A stretch of DNA of 64,000 bases, from NCBI GenBank assembly GCA_965200685.1, contig OZ241379.1, forward strand, positions 3,968,001-4,032,000, in the 5' to 3' direction. The DNA is from Bin5 sp965200685 (GTDB lineage: Bacteria > Chloroflexota > Anaerolineae > Caldilineales > Caldilineaceae). Every line of letters starts with the position of its first letter. Positions within the stretch are counted from its first letter, which is position 1. The notes under the pieces are model-generated. The model had not been told where the DNA came from. It made no database searches and saw nothing but the letters and a program-made list of their open reading frames with translations. Both the position numbers and the translations under genes were made by a program. Of this stretch, positions 51,557-59,940 are shown in pieces.

Positions 51557-51594
51557 AGTGGCTAGCGGAGGGTAACGATTCTCCGCTAGCCACT
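51557..51594 (+). promoter_or_regulatory. inter-gene hairpin between binding protein and permease genes
   Basis: A perfect 14-bp inverted repeat (AGTGGCTAGCGGAG ... CTCCGCTAGCCACT) around a 10-base loop, 9 bases after the binding-protein stop and 20 before the permease ATG. No T-run follows directly. It could be an attenuating terminator or an mRNA stabilising stem. Its outer part resembles the dispersed element. Confidence 0.6.
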
Positions 51595-51613
51595 CTCTAC
51601 TGGGATTTTTGAC

Positions 51614-52549
51614 ATGAGAACCTTCATCATCCGCCGCTTTCTGCAGGCGGTCTTCGTCATACTTCTCGTTGTGACTCTCGTCTTTTTCCTGATCAGGGTG
51701 TCAGGCGATCCGGCCAGCCTGGGCGTAAATCTAGATCCGAATCGGTCCAGCGAGGAGATAGATGCCGAATATAAAGAGATCCGACAGAAAATGGGTCTGG
51801 ATAAACCACTCTCTATCCAATATCTTGTATTCTGGCAACGCACCCTACAACTGGACTTCGGTTACTCATTTCGCTATGGCGTGCCCGCAACACGGGTGAT
51901 CTTTGAACGCTTGCCCAATAGTCTACAACTTGGGGCCGCGGCCGCGGTCATCGGCATCGCACTCGGTCTTCCCCTCGGCATCATCGCTGCACTACGCAGA
52001 GGGTCAATCATTGACACTGCAGCGACAACAGGGGCCGTCCTAGGGATTGTGACACCACAATTCTTTCTGGCAATCGTCCTCATTCTGGTTTTCTCCGTTA
52101 CGTTCAGACTGCTTCCCACATCCGGGATTGGCACCTGGAAACACTTAATTATGCCCGCGGTCACCCTCTCCACAGGCCTTACAGCAACAGTGGCTAGGAT
52201 TGCCCGTTCTGGGATGTTGGAGGCCCTGGGCCAAGACTACATCCGTACCGCAAGGGCCAAGGGATTGGCCGAGTGGGCTGTTATATTCCAGCATGCTCTA
52301 CGCAACGGCAGCATGTCTGTGATTACAGTGACCCTCTCCTCGCTACCGCACCTGATGGGCACGGTCGTCATCGTTGAGGTCGTCTTCTCCTGGCCCGGCG
52401 TTGGCAACTTGCTCGCGCAGTCAGTGATGGCGCGGGATTATCCGGTCGTGTTTCTGGATGTGATTCTTTTCTCTGTTTTGACAGTCCTCACGTTTCTCGT
52501 GCTGGATCTAGTATATGTAGCGGTGGATCCAAGGATCCGCTACAGATAA
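51614..52549 (+). CDS. ABC transporter permease 1 (DppB/OppB type)
   Basis: 311 residues with six helices and the conserved EAA loop (ALGQDYIRTARAKGLAEWAVIFQHALRNG) that contacts the ATPase. The N-terminus (RTFIIRRFLQAVFVILLVVTLVFFLI) and the soluble loop after helix 1 are typical of the OppB/DppB family. It forms a heterodimeric channel with the second permease at 53447-54355. The operon order (binding protein, permease, permease) is the usual one, but here an IS607 element separates the two permease genes. No ATPase genes follow the second permease; the operon is closed by a convergent restriction-modification gene, so ATPases must be encoded elsewhere or be shared. Confidence 0.92.
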   Translation: MRTFIIRRFLQAVFVILLVVTLVFFLIRVSGDPASLGVNLDPNRSSEEIDAEYKEIRQKMGLDKPLSIQYLVFWQRTLQLDFGYSFRYGVPATRVIFERLPNSLQLGAAAAVIGIALGLPLGIIAALRRGSIIDTAATTGAVLGIVTPQFFLAIVLILVFSVTFRLLPTSGIGTWKHLIMPAVTLSTGLTATVARIARSGMLEALGQDYIRTARAKGLAEWAVIFQHALRNGSMSVITVTLSSLPHLMGTVVIVEVVFSWPGVGNLLAQSVMARDYPVVFLDVILFSVLTVLTFLVLDLVYVAVDPRIRYR

Positions 52550-52628
52550 TGCAGTTGCTAAAAACGTTTGAATCAGGGCTAACTGTAGCAGGGCGAAATT
52601 TGCCTAAATTCTAACAAGGATATATAAT

Positions 52629-53231
52629 ATGCACATGCTAACGTCAAAAGAAGCTGGGAAAAAACTGGGTGTTCATCCGGCCACAATGCGTAGGTGGGCT
52701 GACGAAGGCCGCGTCTCGTATGTGCGGACGCCTGGCGGACATAGGAGATATGACATTGATGAATTACTCAACGCCTCTGGAGTATCAGAGCCTACCACTG
52801 TTTGCTATTGCCGCGTATCTGGCACAAAGCAACGAGACGACCTTGAAAGACAAGTCGAATACATGCAAAGCCGCTACCCGGAAGCGGAAGTCATCACAGA
52901 CATCGGCAGTGGCCTCAACTTCAAAAGGCAAGGGCTGTTATCCCTACTGGACAGACTACATGGCGGAGAAAAGCTCACGATTGTGGTTGCCTACAGAGAC
53001 CGTCTTGCAAGATTTGGGGCAGAACTCATTGAGCGACTCATTGAACAAAACGGTGGCGAACTCGTGGTTCTCAAGCAAGTTACACACAGCCCGCAAGAGG
53101 AACTTGCAGAGGATCTTCACGCCATCCTCAATGTCTTCTCTACGCGACTCCAGGGATTGCATCGTTACAGCAACCAAATCAAGGCGGATCCGCATCTATC
53201 CCAACGCGCAGCAGAGGGCCATGATTCGTGA
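52629..53231 (+). CDS. tnpA: IS607-family serine recombinase TnpA
   Basis: 200 residues. The N-terminal MerR-like helix-turn-helix (MLTSKEAGKKLGVHPATMRRWADEGRV...RTPGGHRRYDIDELL) is followed by a small serine-recombinase domain with YCRVSGTKQRDDLERQV (catalytic Ser and downstream Arg region), then YRDRLARFGAELIERLIEQNGGELVVL and EELAEDLHAILNVFSTRLQGL. This N-terminal HTH order is diagnostic of IS607 transposases. It catalyses excision and integration through a covalent Ser-DNA link with little target specificity. The frame is uninterrupted and the active-site residues are intact, so the enzyme could still be active. RBS AAGGA lies about 9 bases upstream. Its 3' end overlaps the start of the tnpB remnant. 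Confidence 0.92.
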   Translation: MHMLTSKEAGKKLGVHPATMRRWADEGRVSYVRTPGGHRRYDIDELLNASGVSEPTTVCYCRVSGTKQRDDLERQVEYMQSRYPEAEVITDIGSGLNFKRQGLLSLLDRLHGGEKLTIVVAYRDRLARFGAELIERLIEQNGGELVVLKQVTHSPQEELAEDLHAILNVFSTRLQGLHRYSNQIKADPHLSQRAAEGHDS

Positions 53232-53454
53232 CTGGCACGGTGCGGCGCGCTATGTGTACAACCAGTGTATGGATAATTTCGACATCATTCTGCTGCCTAC
53301 GTTTGAAACCAAGGATATGGTCAAGCGTGCGTTGTTGAATGAATTCTGCAAATCTACACAGATTTTTTTCAATAAAAATGTATCGGATGCACAGCTCCTG
53401 CTACCGCTAAATTCTGATCAAAAACTGCTGTTCATGAGCGATGTAGATGACTAG
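53131..53454 (+). pseudogene. tnpB: tnpB remnant with large internal deletion
   Basis: 107 codons starting ATG at 53131 inside tnpA. The first part (SRRIRIYPNAQQRAMIRDWHGAARYVYNQCM) is the N-terminus of an IS605/IS607-type TnpB. It jumps straight to NFDIILLPTFETKDMVKR, which normally lies some 150-200 residues further on. The RuvC-like nuclease domain and zinc finger are missing. The frame then ends inside the start of the second permease gene (ATGACTAG). TnpB is an RNA-guided nuclease in intact elements; this fragment cannot be one. The shared frame end may now provide translational coupling to the permease gene. Confidence 0.75.
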
Positions 53455-54355
53455 CGCAGTCGAACAACTCCAGACAGATATCGTCACTGCCAGAGCGCGT
53501 ACCAACGGATGGCGCAATGCTTGGAAACATCGTCAGGGCATCGTCGGCGGTGTTCTTGTGTTGATCTTTGTATTCATGGCCATCTTCGGTGCTCGGGTCG
53601 CTCCACATGACCCAGTTGCCATCGACCTGTCCAAACCGTTTGCCAGTCCGATCTGGCTCGATCCGCTGAATGGGGCCGGCCTGATGGGTACAGACAACAT
53701 AGGACGGGACGTCTTCAGCCGGGTTCTGGTCGGCGCGCGGATTTCGTTGTTGGTGGCATCAGCGGCTTCATTGATCGGATTGGCCATAGGGATTACCTTA
53801 GGGCTGCTTGCAGGCTACAAAGGTGGGCTCGTTGGGGACATGATTATGCGGGTTGCTGATACCCAGACAGCCATCCCGTTTCTTGTCCTGTTAATTGCAG
53901 CTGTGGCCTTCGTCGGCGGTGGGCTTTTTAACGTTATCCTTTTTCTGGGAATCGGGGCCTGGGTCGGGTTTGCTCGCCTGATACGCGGCGAGGTGTTGAG
54001 CATTCGCGAGCGGGATTTTGTGGAGGCCGCGCGGGCTTTGGGGGCCGGCGATATGCGGGTCATGTTTCGGCACATCCTACCCAATGCGGTCGCGCCGGTC
54101 ATCGTGACCGCCACTCTTTCTTTTGGGGGGATGATCCTCACGGAATCAGCCCTGAGCTTCCTAGGGCTTGGCGTGTCTACCATAGTTCCAACGTGGGGGA
54201 AAATGGTGGCCGATGCCAGGGAGTACCTGACAACTGCCTGGTGGCCCAGCGTTTTTCCTGCTCTGTCCATCATGTTGGTCGTGCTTGGCGCAAATCTGCT
54301 CGGAGACTGGCTGCGGGATGTCCTGGACCCAAGACTTCGGGGCCACCCCCACTGA
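53447..54355 (+). CDS. ABC transporter permease 2 (DppC/OppC type)
   Basis: 302 residues. The OppC/DppC N-terminus (NAWKHRQGIVGGVLVLIFVFMAIFGARVAPHDP) and LMGTDNIGRDVFSRVLVGARISLLV are followed by the EAA loop (FVEAARALGAGDMRVMFRHILPNAVAP) and six helices. It is the second half of the channel with the permease at 51614-52549. Its ATG lies inside the end of the IS607 tnpB remnant, eight bases before that stop, and no good RBS of its own is visible. It may therefore depend on translation of the remnant. The normal start region may have been replaced by the insertion. It converges on the restriction-modification gene with only 12 bases between stops. Confidence 0.9.
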   Translation: MTSAVEQLQTDIVTARARTNGWRNAWKHRQGIVGGVLVLIFVFMAIFGARVAPHDPVAIDLSKPFASPIWLDPLNGAGLMGTDNIGRDVFSRVLVGARISLLVASAASLIGLAIGITLGLLAGYKGGLVGDMIMRVADTQTAIPFLVLLIAAVAFVGGGLFNVILFLGIGAWVGFARLIRGEVLSIRERDFVEAARALGAGDMRVMFRHILPNAVAPVIVTATLSFGGMILTESALSFLGLGVSTIVPTWGKMVADAREYLTTAWWPSVFPALSIMLVVLGANLLGDWLRDVLDPRLRGHPH

Positions 54356-54367
54356 GAACACCACTGG

Positions 54368-57300
54368 TCATAGGGTTGTGTCAAACAGACTTTCTCCAAG
54401 GGTGCGCGCCCGTGGCGGTTTACGCATTTCGGCTGGGACCGTCGGCAGCTCGTCAGCCTGGAAGCAGTCTCCCCCAATGACAGCTTGAAGCAGGATCTCC
54501 TGTTCAGGGTAGATCGCCATTGTCTCCTCCAGCATCCAGAGCAACTCAAGCAGTTCCGTTGTGAACTGGCTGCTCCAGTAGGCCGGGCGGATGTGGTCCA
54601 ACGGCGAGGACTGCCGGCCCGCGCCCTTCTTCATACGGTACTTGAGCCACGATTGCACGACCTTCAGCCCTGAAACCTCAAACGCATACACAGCGGGCAT
54701 GACCGGTGCGAACTCGCCCTCGCCAACGTGGAGTGTGCGGGTGATATCATTGTAAGCAAACCTTTCCGGATAGCCATCGGCATTCCCGGGGACGGCTTTG
54801 GTACATCTTGCCACGCCGCGCGGGACCTGGCCCCGGGGCATGCCCTTTGGCACAAACCGCTCGCCATAGGTATGCAGCCAGAGCAGCCGTGCGCCGACAT
54901 CGCGGACCTGCTCAAACAGCGTGGCCTCTTTGGTGATGGGCACCCGCAGTTCGCGTGTCTCCAATTCCTGCCTGAAACATGCGCTGAACGCCGCTTGCGC
55001 CAGCACAGCGTAGACATATGCCAGAAAATCCTCTGGCATGACCGCGCGCTTGTAGGCCGTGCCGAGGAGTTCAAGCAGGCCGGGCAGGATGTTCGCCTGC
55101 GCCCCATTGGCACTGCGATAGAGAGGGAGAATGTCTTTCCCGCCTCGCCCGGTAAAATAATGACGGTCAGGAATATACGCCGATGATGTACATGTCGGGC
55201 CCGCACCGAGTTCAAGAACAACGGAACTTGCAAAATATACTTGTCTTTCGCTGTGTACGCGCCATAGATCAGGAGAGAGACGGTCTCCCAGTCGCGTATC
55301 TGCAATGATCCAATGGCGGTCGAATGAACGATAGGCATAAGGCTTGATACATGGAGTTGGCGCGTCTCTAGGTACCTGTACGAGGGGTGTTTCGGCTTTG
55401 CCTTCCTCAAAAAGTGATAAACACCTTGAACCGATTTTTCGATCACGTGTTTCCCGAAAGGCTTTTGCGCGGTCGCCAGCATTCAACAGGCCATGCCAAC
55501 GACGTTCCAATGTCTCCGGGTGCGCTGCAATAGGCCAAGTTCGTGATAACTGAACACCCGTATGCTGCCAGGGCATAAGATCTGTCAGGAGCGGCCAAGC
55601 GAAGTACGCTCCCTGCCCCGCCGGACGGAACGGGGCCTGCCAATCCTGCGGGCACTCCTGCCATTCTACTTTCGCAAAGCTGTCAATGGCATGCAGCGTG
55701 GCGAGTTTCTCCGCGCGCGTCCCTTCCACGCGGGCATGATGCACTGCGGCCGGCTTGTCGTACTGCGCCTTCTGCGCGCGGACTGCCACAGCAATGGCTA
55801 CGGGCGTCTGAATCGCAAAGACGTTGTCGCTCTTGCGGGAGCCGCGCCCCTCGCCGCCGAGGTCGAGAATCCAGATATCATCGCACTGCCGACGCATGTA
55901 TTCACGCATCCCCCCAAAGGCCTTGCCATCAAGGTAGCTCGATGCACTGATGAAACTGACCACGCCCGGCCTGTGGATATTCTCATGCTCAAAAACCTTC
56001 CACAGGGCCCAGCGCCAGAAATAGACATAGAAATTGTAGAGGTTCTTGACGTGAATGCCGTGTCCAGCGGCGATGACAGGATCGAGAAAATCATGAAAGA
56101 TCGCGTCCTGTTCGCCATCGCCCCAGCGCACCCAGCCACCGGTACGGGCTTTGTTATCGCCAGTGGCGGCCTCATGCCGATCATAGGGAGGATTGCCCAA
56201 ACACACGATGACCGGGACATTGCTTTTAACGTCAAGTGCCTTGACATGTTGCTCCGCGATGGGATGCAGGAAAAGCGGTAGTTGCGGCGGTTCCACATAA
56301 GGGCTTTCAAGCGTATCGGTCAGGTACATATGCGTGCCCTCTCTAGGAAGTTGTGCGCCATGGTCCCGCAGCGCACGGCTGACGCGCAGTTCGCTCACCG
56401 CGTACGGACCCACCATCAGTTCAAAGCCGTACAGATTTTCAGCCAGGGTGGTGGCCTGGCCCGCAACAGCACCCGCACCCTGCTCTGTTTCCACCCGGCC
56501 AAGGGCATGTTCAATGACCCCAAGCAGATAGGTCCCGGTGCCTGTAGCTGGGTCAAGCGTAATAACGCTAGGGTCGGCGAAGCCGAGTGGCTTTCCTAAA
56601 CGATGAACGAGCAAGTCGTCGACCAGACTCACTTGGGCGCGCACCACCTCCAGCGGGGTATAGTAGGCACCAGCGTCCTTACGCAGCTTGGGGTCGTAGA
56701 CAGCCAAGAAGTCTTCGTAGAAATAGAGCCAAGGGTCCTGGGGACCGCTGAGCATGGCAGGTGGCACGACCGCGATCACACGCAGGAGCAGATCGAGGGA
56801 AGCCGCGATGTCGGCGCGTGCGAAGGGATCAGTCAGCACTTGCAGGGCGCGCGACAGCAGGTTGTGCTGTACTGCGAGCGCGGTCTCCGCATTTCTGAGG
56901 GTGAGCGGGTCAGCCCCTTCGCTACGCCCCAGCAGCAGAGCGAAAGCAACTGTCTGGGCGTACGCGTCCGCGAACCGCGTATCCGCAGCGTCCGGGAAGA
57001 GAAGTTGCCGCCAGTCTCGTGCCAGTTGCAGCAGAGGCGAAGCCGGCTGCTTGAGTGCATCGGTCACATCATCGCGCAACATACGGCACAGCGGGGCCAA
57101 TAGAGCAGCAAAGCCCTTGAGATCGATCTTGCCCTTGCGGTCCGTGGGGATGAATGGCTGCCATGAGAGAAAATCTCGCAACAGGCCTTCAATAGCCTGG
57201 GCGTCCTGTAATATGGCCGCATTCCTGCCATCAACCGCGACATCGCCCGCGAGACGAACGACCTTGTCTACCACTATGCCGTCACGATAAAGGGCCCATT

Positions 57301-57658
57301 CGTTGCCATCAGTGTAGAGGAGATTCGGGATCGCCGAGAAGCGCTTGAACTGCCCGCGGTTATGTCCCCTGAAACGGGTAGCGGTCGCGCCCACACCAGC
57401 GGCCTTGAGTTCCACATAGCCGGCAAGCAACTGGTTGCGATGAACCGCATAATCCGGACGACCAAGACGATCTGGCAGAGTTGTTTCACCCGTACAGACG
57501 ATGTTCCAGCCAAGAGCACGGGCAGCAGCGGCCATAAAGGTCTCAAAGGGGGCGCGTAGCTGATCTTCCGGCTCCCCAGCGGTGATCTGTGTCATTTTGT
57601 CTGTCACCGCAGCAGCGAAGTCCTGTAAAGCCGTGTGAATCAAAGTGGGCTTGTTCAT
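54368..57658 (-). CDS. single-chain restriction-modification enzyme, ISP/type IIG-like without helicase
   Basis: 1096 residues. The N-terminus is a PD-(D/E)XK nuclease domain (Asp69 in GRPDYAV, then E83-L-K85). A helical region follows (about 150-320), then an N6-adenine methyltransferase with motif I DPATGTG (369-375) and motif IV NPPY (489-492). The C-terminal about 350 residues resemble the type ISP specificity region. The superfamily-2 helicase of LlaBIII-type ISP enzymes is missing, so translocation is not expected and cleavage may be close to the site as in type IIG. Recognition sequence unknown. No separate specificity or methyltransferase gene is nearby; one gene should both protect host DNA and cut foreign DNA. 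Confidence 0.85.
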   Translation of the reverse strand: MNKPTLIHTALQDFAAAVTDKMTQITAGEPEDQLRAPFETFMAAAARALGWNIVCTGETTLPDRLGRPDYAVHRNQLLAGYVELKAAGVGATATRFRGHNRGQFKRFSAIPNLLYTDGNEWALYRDGIVVDKVVRLAGDVAVDGRNAAILQDAQAIEGLLRDFLSWQPFIPTDRKGKIDLKGFAALLAPLCRMLRDDVTDALKQPASPLLQLARDWRQLLFPDAADTRFADAYAQTVAFALLLGRSEGADPLTLRNAETALAVQHNLLSRALQVLTDPFARADIAASLDLLLRVIAVVPPAMLSGPQDPWLYFYEDFLAVYDPKLRKDAGAYYTPLEVVRAQVSLVDDLLVHRLGKPLGFADPSVITLDPATGTGTYLLGVIEHALGRVETEQGAGAVAGQATTLAENLYGFELMVGPYAVSELRVSRALRDHGAQLPREGTHMYLTDTLESPYVEPPQLPLFLHPIAEQHVKALDVKSNVPVIVCLGNPPYDRHEAATGDNKARTGGWVRWGDGEQDAIFHDFLDPVIAAGHGIHVKNLYNFYVYFWRWALWKVFEHENIHRPGVVSFISASSYLDGKAFGGMREYMRRQCDDIWILDLGGEGRGSRKSDNVFAIQTPVAIAVAVRAQKAQYDKPAAVHHARVEGTRAEKLATLHAIDSFAKVEWQECPQDWQAPFRPAGQGAYFAWPLLTDLMPWQHTGVQLSRTWPIAAHPETLERRWHGLLNAGDRAKAFRETRDRKIGSRCLSLFEEGKAETPLVQVPRDAPTPCIKPYAYRSFDRHWIIADTRLGDRLSPDLWRVHSERQVYFASSVVLELGAGPTCTSSAYIPDRHYFTGRGGKDILPLYRSANGAQANILPGLLELLGTAYKRAVMPEDFLAYVYAVLAQAAFSACFRQELETRELRVPITKEATLFEQVRDVGARLLWLHTYGERFVPKGMPRGQVPRGVARCTKAVPGNADGYPERFAYNDITRTLHVGEGEFAPVMPAVYAFEVSGLKVVQSWLKYRMKKGAGRQSSPLDHIRPAYWSSQFTTELLELLWMLEETMAIYPEQEILLQAVIGGDCFQADELPTVPAEMRKPPRARTLGESLFDTTL

Positions 57659-57875
57659 TATAATTTGTTGTTGATTTGAGTTCTATCAGTGAAGAATAGA
57701 TTTTCCCATAACAATTCAAAATCAAAAAAAGTGTCCAATCCTCAAAGTCTCTCATACGGATTTTGCGATTGCGTAACCCATTGGTGGACAAACAATCGGC
57801 TTATTCATTCTGCTTACGTCAAGGCGCGGCCTGCGCCTCATTGGGGCCATTTCAAGGAAGATAGTACGTCACCCC

Positions 57876-57904
57876 TTGACAGATGAAATTCATTAGGTTA
57901 TACT
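57876..57904 (+). promoter_or_regulatory. metal ABC importer promoter with operator-like palindrome
   Basis: TTGACA (57876-57881), a 17-base spacer and TATACT (57899-57904): nearly perfect consensus. The spacer contains the palindrome ATGAA-A-TTCAT (57883-57893), well placed for a metalloregulator to block polymerase. TTAGGTTA (57893-57900) resembles half of a DtxR-type site. Confidence 0.65.
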
Positions 57905-57951
57905 TATTTTTGATTTAGTCATGGAAAAATATTTATTTCCTATTGAATGAA

Positions 57952-57973
57952 TTTGTCCACCAAGTAGGACAAA
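57952..57973 (+). promoter_or_regulatory. inverted repeat in the leader of the metal importer mRNA
   Basis: TTTGTCC (57952-57958), an 8-base loop and GGACAAA (57967-57973), just before the RBS GGAGG (57982-57986). It is either a second operator or a small RNA hairpin. Confidence 0.45.
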
Positions 57974-57995
57974 AAATCTGTGGAGGAACGATTCC

Positions 57996-59132
57996 ATGCG
58001 TAACCTATCTTTTCATCTGTCAGCAATGCTATGCGTCTTGGCCTTACTGCTCACTGCCTGCGCGTCAGAAGAAGCAGAAGTTGCTAGGGCCATAGATACA
58101 GGAGAGAAGCAGACTGCATCAAACTCGCCCGCTGTAACCCGGACCGCCGAGGGGTTCAGAGGTGTGCGCCCGTTCGATGATGGAACATTCCGCATTGTCA
58201 CAACAACGACCCAAGCCAGTGACCTAGCCACAATTCTGACCGAAGGCGTAGCGGGTATTGAGATTACGCCGCTAATGGGTGCTGGCGTAGACCCTCACCT
58301 CTATCAACCTACAGAGTCCGATATAACTGCCATGAATGCAGCGGATATGGTCATTTACAGCGGTCTCCACCTAGAAGGCCAGTTCGATGCGGTCTTTGAA
58401 GCCCTAAAGGAGCAGGGGGTCTTGATCTACAGCCTTTCCCAACCGGTCAAGGAAGCTGGCTTTGTGATTGGCACCTTTGATGTTGGCCAGGAGCAGTCAG
58501 GGACGGATGATCCCCACTTTTGGTTCGATCCCTATAATTGGGAAGTTACCACCCTAGATCTAACGGAAACGCTAGCTGCGCTAGACCCGGACAATGCCGA
58601 CACCTATAGGAGCAACGCGGCAGCATATGGGTCGCAGTTGCGTGATCTATATGCCTGGGCCGACGAAGGCATGAGATCTGTTCCTGATAACCAGCGCTTC
58701 TTGGTTACCTCGCATGATGCCTTTCAATATTTCGGCGCGGCCTTTGGTTGGCAGATGGCCGCCATTCAGGGAATCAGCACCGAAGATGAAGCCGGTGTCG
58801 GCGATATTCAGGGTACAGTTCAATTTGTCGTTGAGCAGGAGATTCCGGTGCTATTCGTTGAAAGCAGTATCCCGCCGAATACCATTGAAGCAGTACAGGC
58901 CGCCATTGGCTATAATGGCGGCAAAACGCGGGTAGGGGTACGTGAACTCTATTCGGACGCCATGGGTGTGCCGGGCACATTTGGCGGCACATACATTGGC
59001 ATGATTGCCGAAAATGTGTACACCATTCTGCAATCCTACCAATGTGCCGAAGTCCAAGTGCTGATCCCAGACTGGCCGCACAGCATAGTCCCAGCCCCCC
59101 CAGAAGAGCTGCTCACAGTTGATTGTGGATAA
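57996..59132 (+). CDS. metal ABC importer solute-binding lipoprotein (MntC/ZnuA/TroA type)
   Basis: 378 residues. Signal with lipobox LLTAC. The mature protein has the cluster A-I metal-binding pattern: GAGVDPHLYQPTESD (first His), YSGLHLEGQFD (second His), DDPHFWFDPYNW, and SHDAFQYFGAAFGWQ, followed by VLFVESSIPPNTIEAV. It captures Mn, Zn or Fe for the permeases that follow. The absence of a long His-rich loop is more like Mn (MntC/PsaA/TroA) than Zn (ZnuA) proteins, but this is not decisive. GGAGG is 9 bases before the ATG. First gene of a four-gene operon with an excellent promoter at 57876-57904. Confidence 0.9.
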   Translation: MRNLSFHLSAMLCVLALLLTACASEEAEVARAIDTGEKQTASNSPAVTRTAEGFRGVRPFDDGTFRIVTTTTQASDLATILTEGVAGIEITPLMGAGVDPHLYQPTESDITAMNAADMVIYSGLHLEGQFDAVFEALKEQGVLIYSLSQPVKEAGFVIGTFDVGQEQSGTDDPHFWFDPYNWEVTTLDLTETLAALDPDNADTYRSNAAAYGSQLRDLYAWADEGMRSVPDNQRFLVTSHDAFQYFGAAFGWQMAAIQGISTEDEAGVGDIQGTVQFVVEQEIPVLFVESSIPPNTIEAVQAAIGYNGGKTRVGVRELYSDAMGVPGTFGGTYIGMIAENVYTILQSYQCAEVQVLIPDWPHSIVPAPPEELLTVDCG

Positions 59133-59145
59133 GGAGTACGTGCGC

Positions 59146-59940
59146 GTGAACGACCACAACGGACATGATCCCGCTGCCATGACCACGTCGGCCCTAGACA
59201 TTGACGACCTGACTGTGGCCTACAACAGCAAACCGGCCATCTGGGATGTCGACCTACAGGTGCCAGAAGGTGTTCTGATGGCCATCATCGGACCCAACGG
59301 AGCTGGCAAGAGTACACTGATTAAGGCTGTCTTAAAGCTCATTCCCCGTGCGGCCGGCAGCGTACATTTTTATGGCCAGCCCTATGAGCAGGTCCGCAGC
59401 CTCGTTGGCTACGTCCCTCAACGCGGCAGTGTTGATTGGGATTTCCCAACCTCGGTCATTGATGTGGTGACCATGGGCCTGTACGGTAAGTTAGGCTGGT
59501 TTCGTCGCCCTGGCCGCCGGGAACGCACGTTGGCTCTCCATGCCCTAGAACAGGTTGGCATGCAAGAGTTCGCCGAACGCCAGATTAGCCAACTTTCAGG
59601 TGGCCAACAGCAGCGTACCTTTTTGGCTCGGGCTTTGGTGCAGGACGCTCGCATCTATCTGATGGACGAACCTTTCGCGGCCGTGGATGCTGTCACCGAA
59701 CGCGCCATCGTCGCCATCTTACGCGCGCTGCGGGCCCATGGAAAAACCGTAATCGTCGTTCACCATGACCTGCAAACCGCCAAAGAGTATTTTGATTGGG
59801 TAACACTGCTCAACGTAGAAGTAGTCGCCAGCGGCCCCATTGCCGAAACCTTCACCCCAGAGAACCTACGCCTGACGTACGGCGGGCGTGTCTCTTATCT
59901 GGATAACGAGCAGAGTGTGCTGGCCACAGGAGGGGAATGA
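59146..59940 (+). CDS. metal ABC importer ATPase
   Basis: 264 residues with a single ABC ATPase domain: Walker A GPNGAGKST, Q-loop VGYVPQRGSVDWDFP, signature LSGGQQQRTFLARAL, Walker B IYLMDEPFAAVD and the switch His in IVVHHDLQ. The YVPQR...DWDFPTSV segment is characteristic of MntB/ZnuC-like manganese/zinc ATPases. It powers the permeases encoded directly downstream. Start: GTG at 59146, with AAGGAG (59131-59136) nine bases upstream; GTG at 59140 and ATG at 59179 are alternatives. The gene begins 13 bases after the binding-protein stop and overlaps the next gene through ATGATG. Confidence 0.92.
   Translation: MNDHNGHDPAAMTTSALDIDDLTVAYNSKPAIWDVDLQVPEGVLMAIIGPNGAGKSTLIKAVLKLIPRAAGSVHFYGQPYEQVRSLVGYVPQRGSVDWDFPTSVIDVVTMGLYGKLGWFRRPGRRERTLALHALEQVGMQEFAERQISQLSGGQQQRTFLARALVQDARIYLMDEPFAAVDAVTERAIVAILRALRAHGKTVIVVHHDLQTAKEYFDWVTLLNVEVVASGPIAETFTPENLRLTYGGRVSYLDNEQSVLATGGE

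Larger units (their letters stand above)
52616..53454 (+). mobile_element. decayed IS607-family insertion sequence
   Basis: Contains an apparently intact serine-recombinase gene (tnpA) and an internally deleted tnpB inside a peptide-type ABC operon. IS607 elements lack terminal inverted repeats, so the ends are approximate; the left end lies between 52550 and 52629 and the right end before 53447. No target duplication is expected for this family. Confidence 0.75.
57659..57995. other. 337-base AT-rich divergent intergenic region, R-M gene/metal importer
   Basis: No gene seen. Clearly more AT-rich than its surroundings. It holds the metal-importer promoter (57876-57904), a palindrome in the promoter spacer (57883-57893) and a 7-bp inverted repeat in the leader (57952-57973). 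Confidence 0.6.

Noticed and set aside
55562..56281. 239-codon plus-strand frame opposite the restriction-modification gene
   Set aside because: The NPPY and DPATGTG motifs on the minus strand fix the real frame; the plus frame has no family features.
57543..57791. 82-codon minus frame upstream of the restriction-modification gene (candidate controller protein)
   Set aside because: It overlaps the start of the R-M gene, has no helix-turn-helix motif and no RBS.
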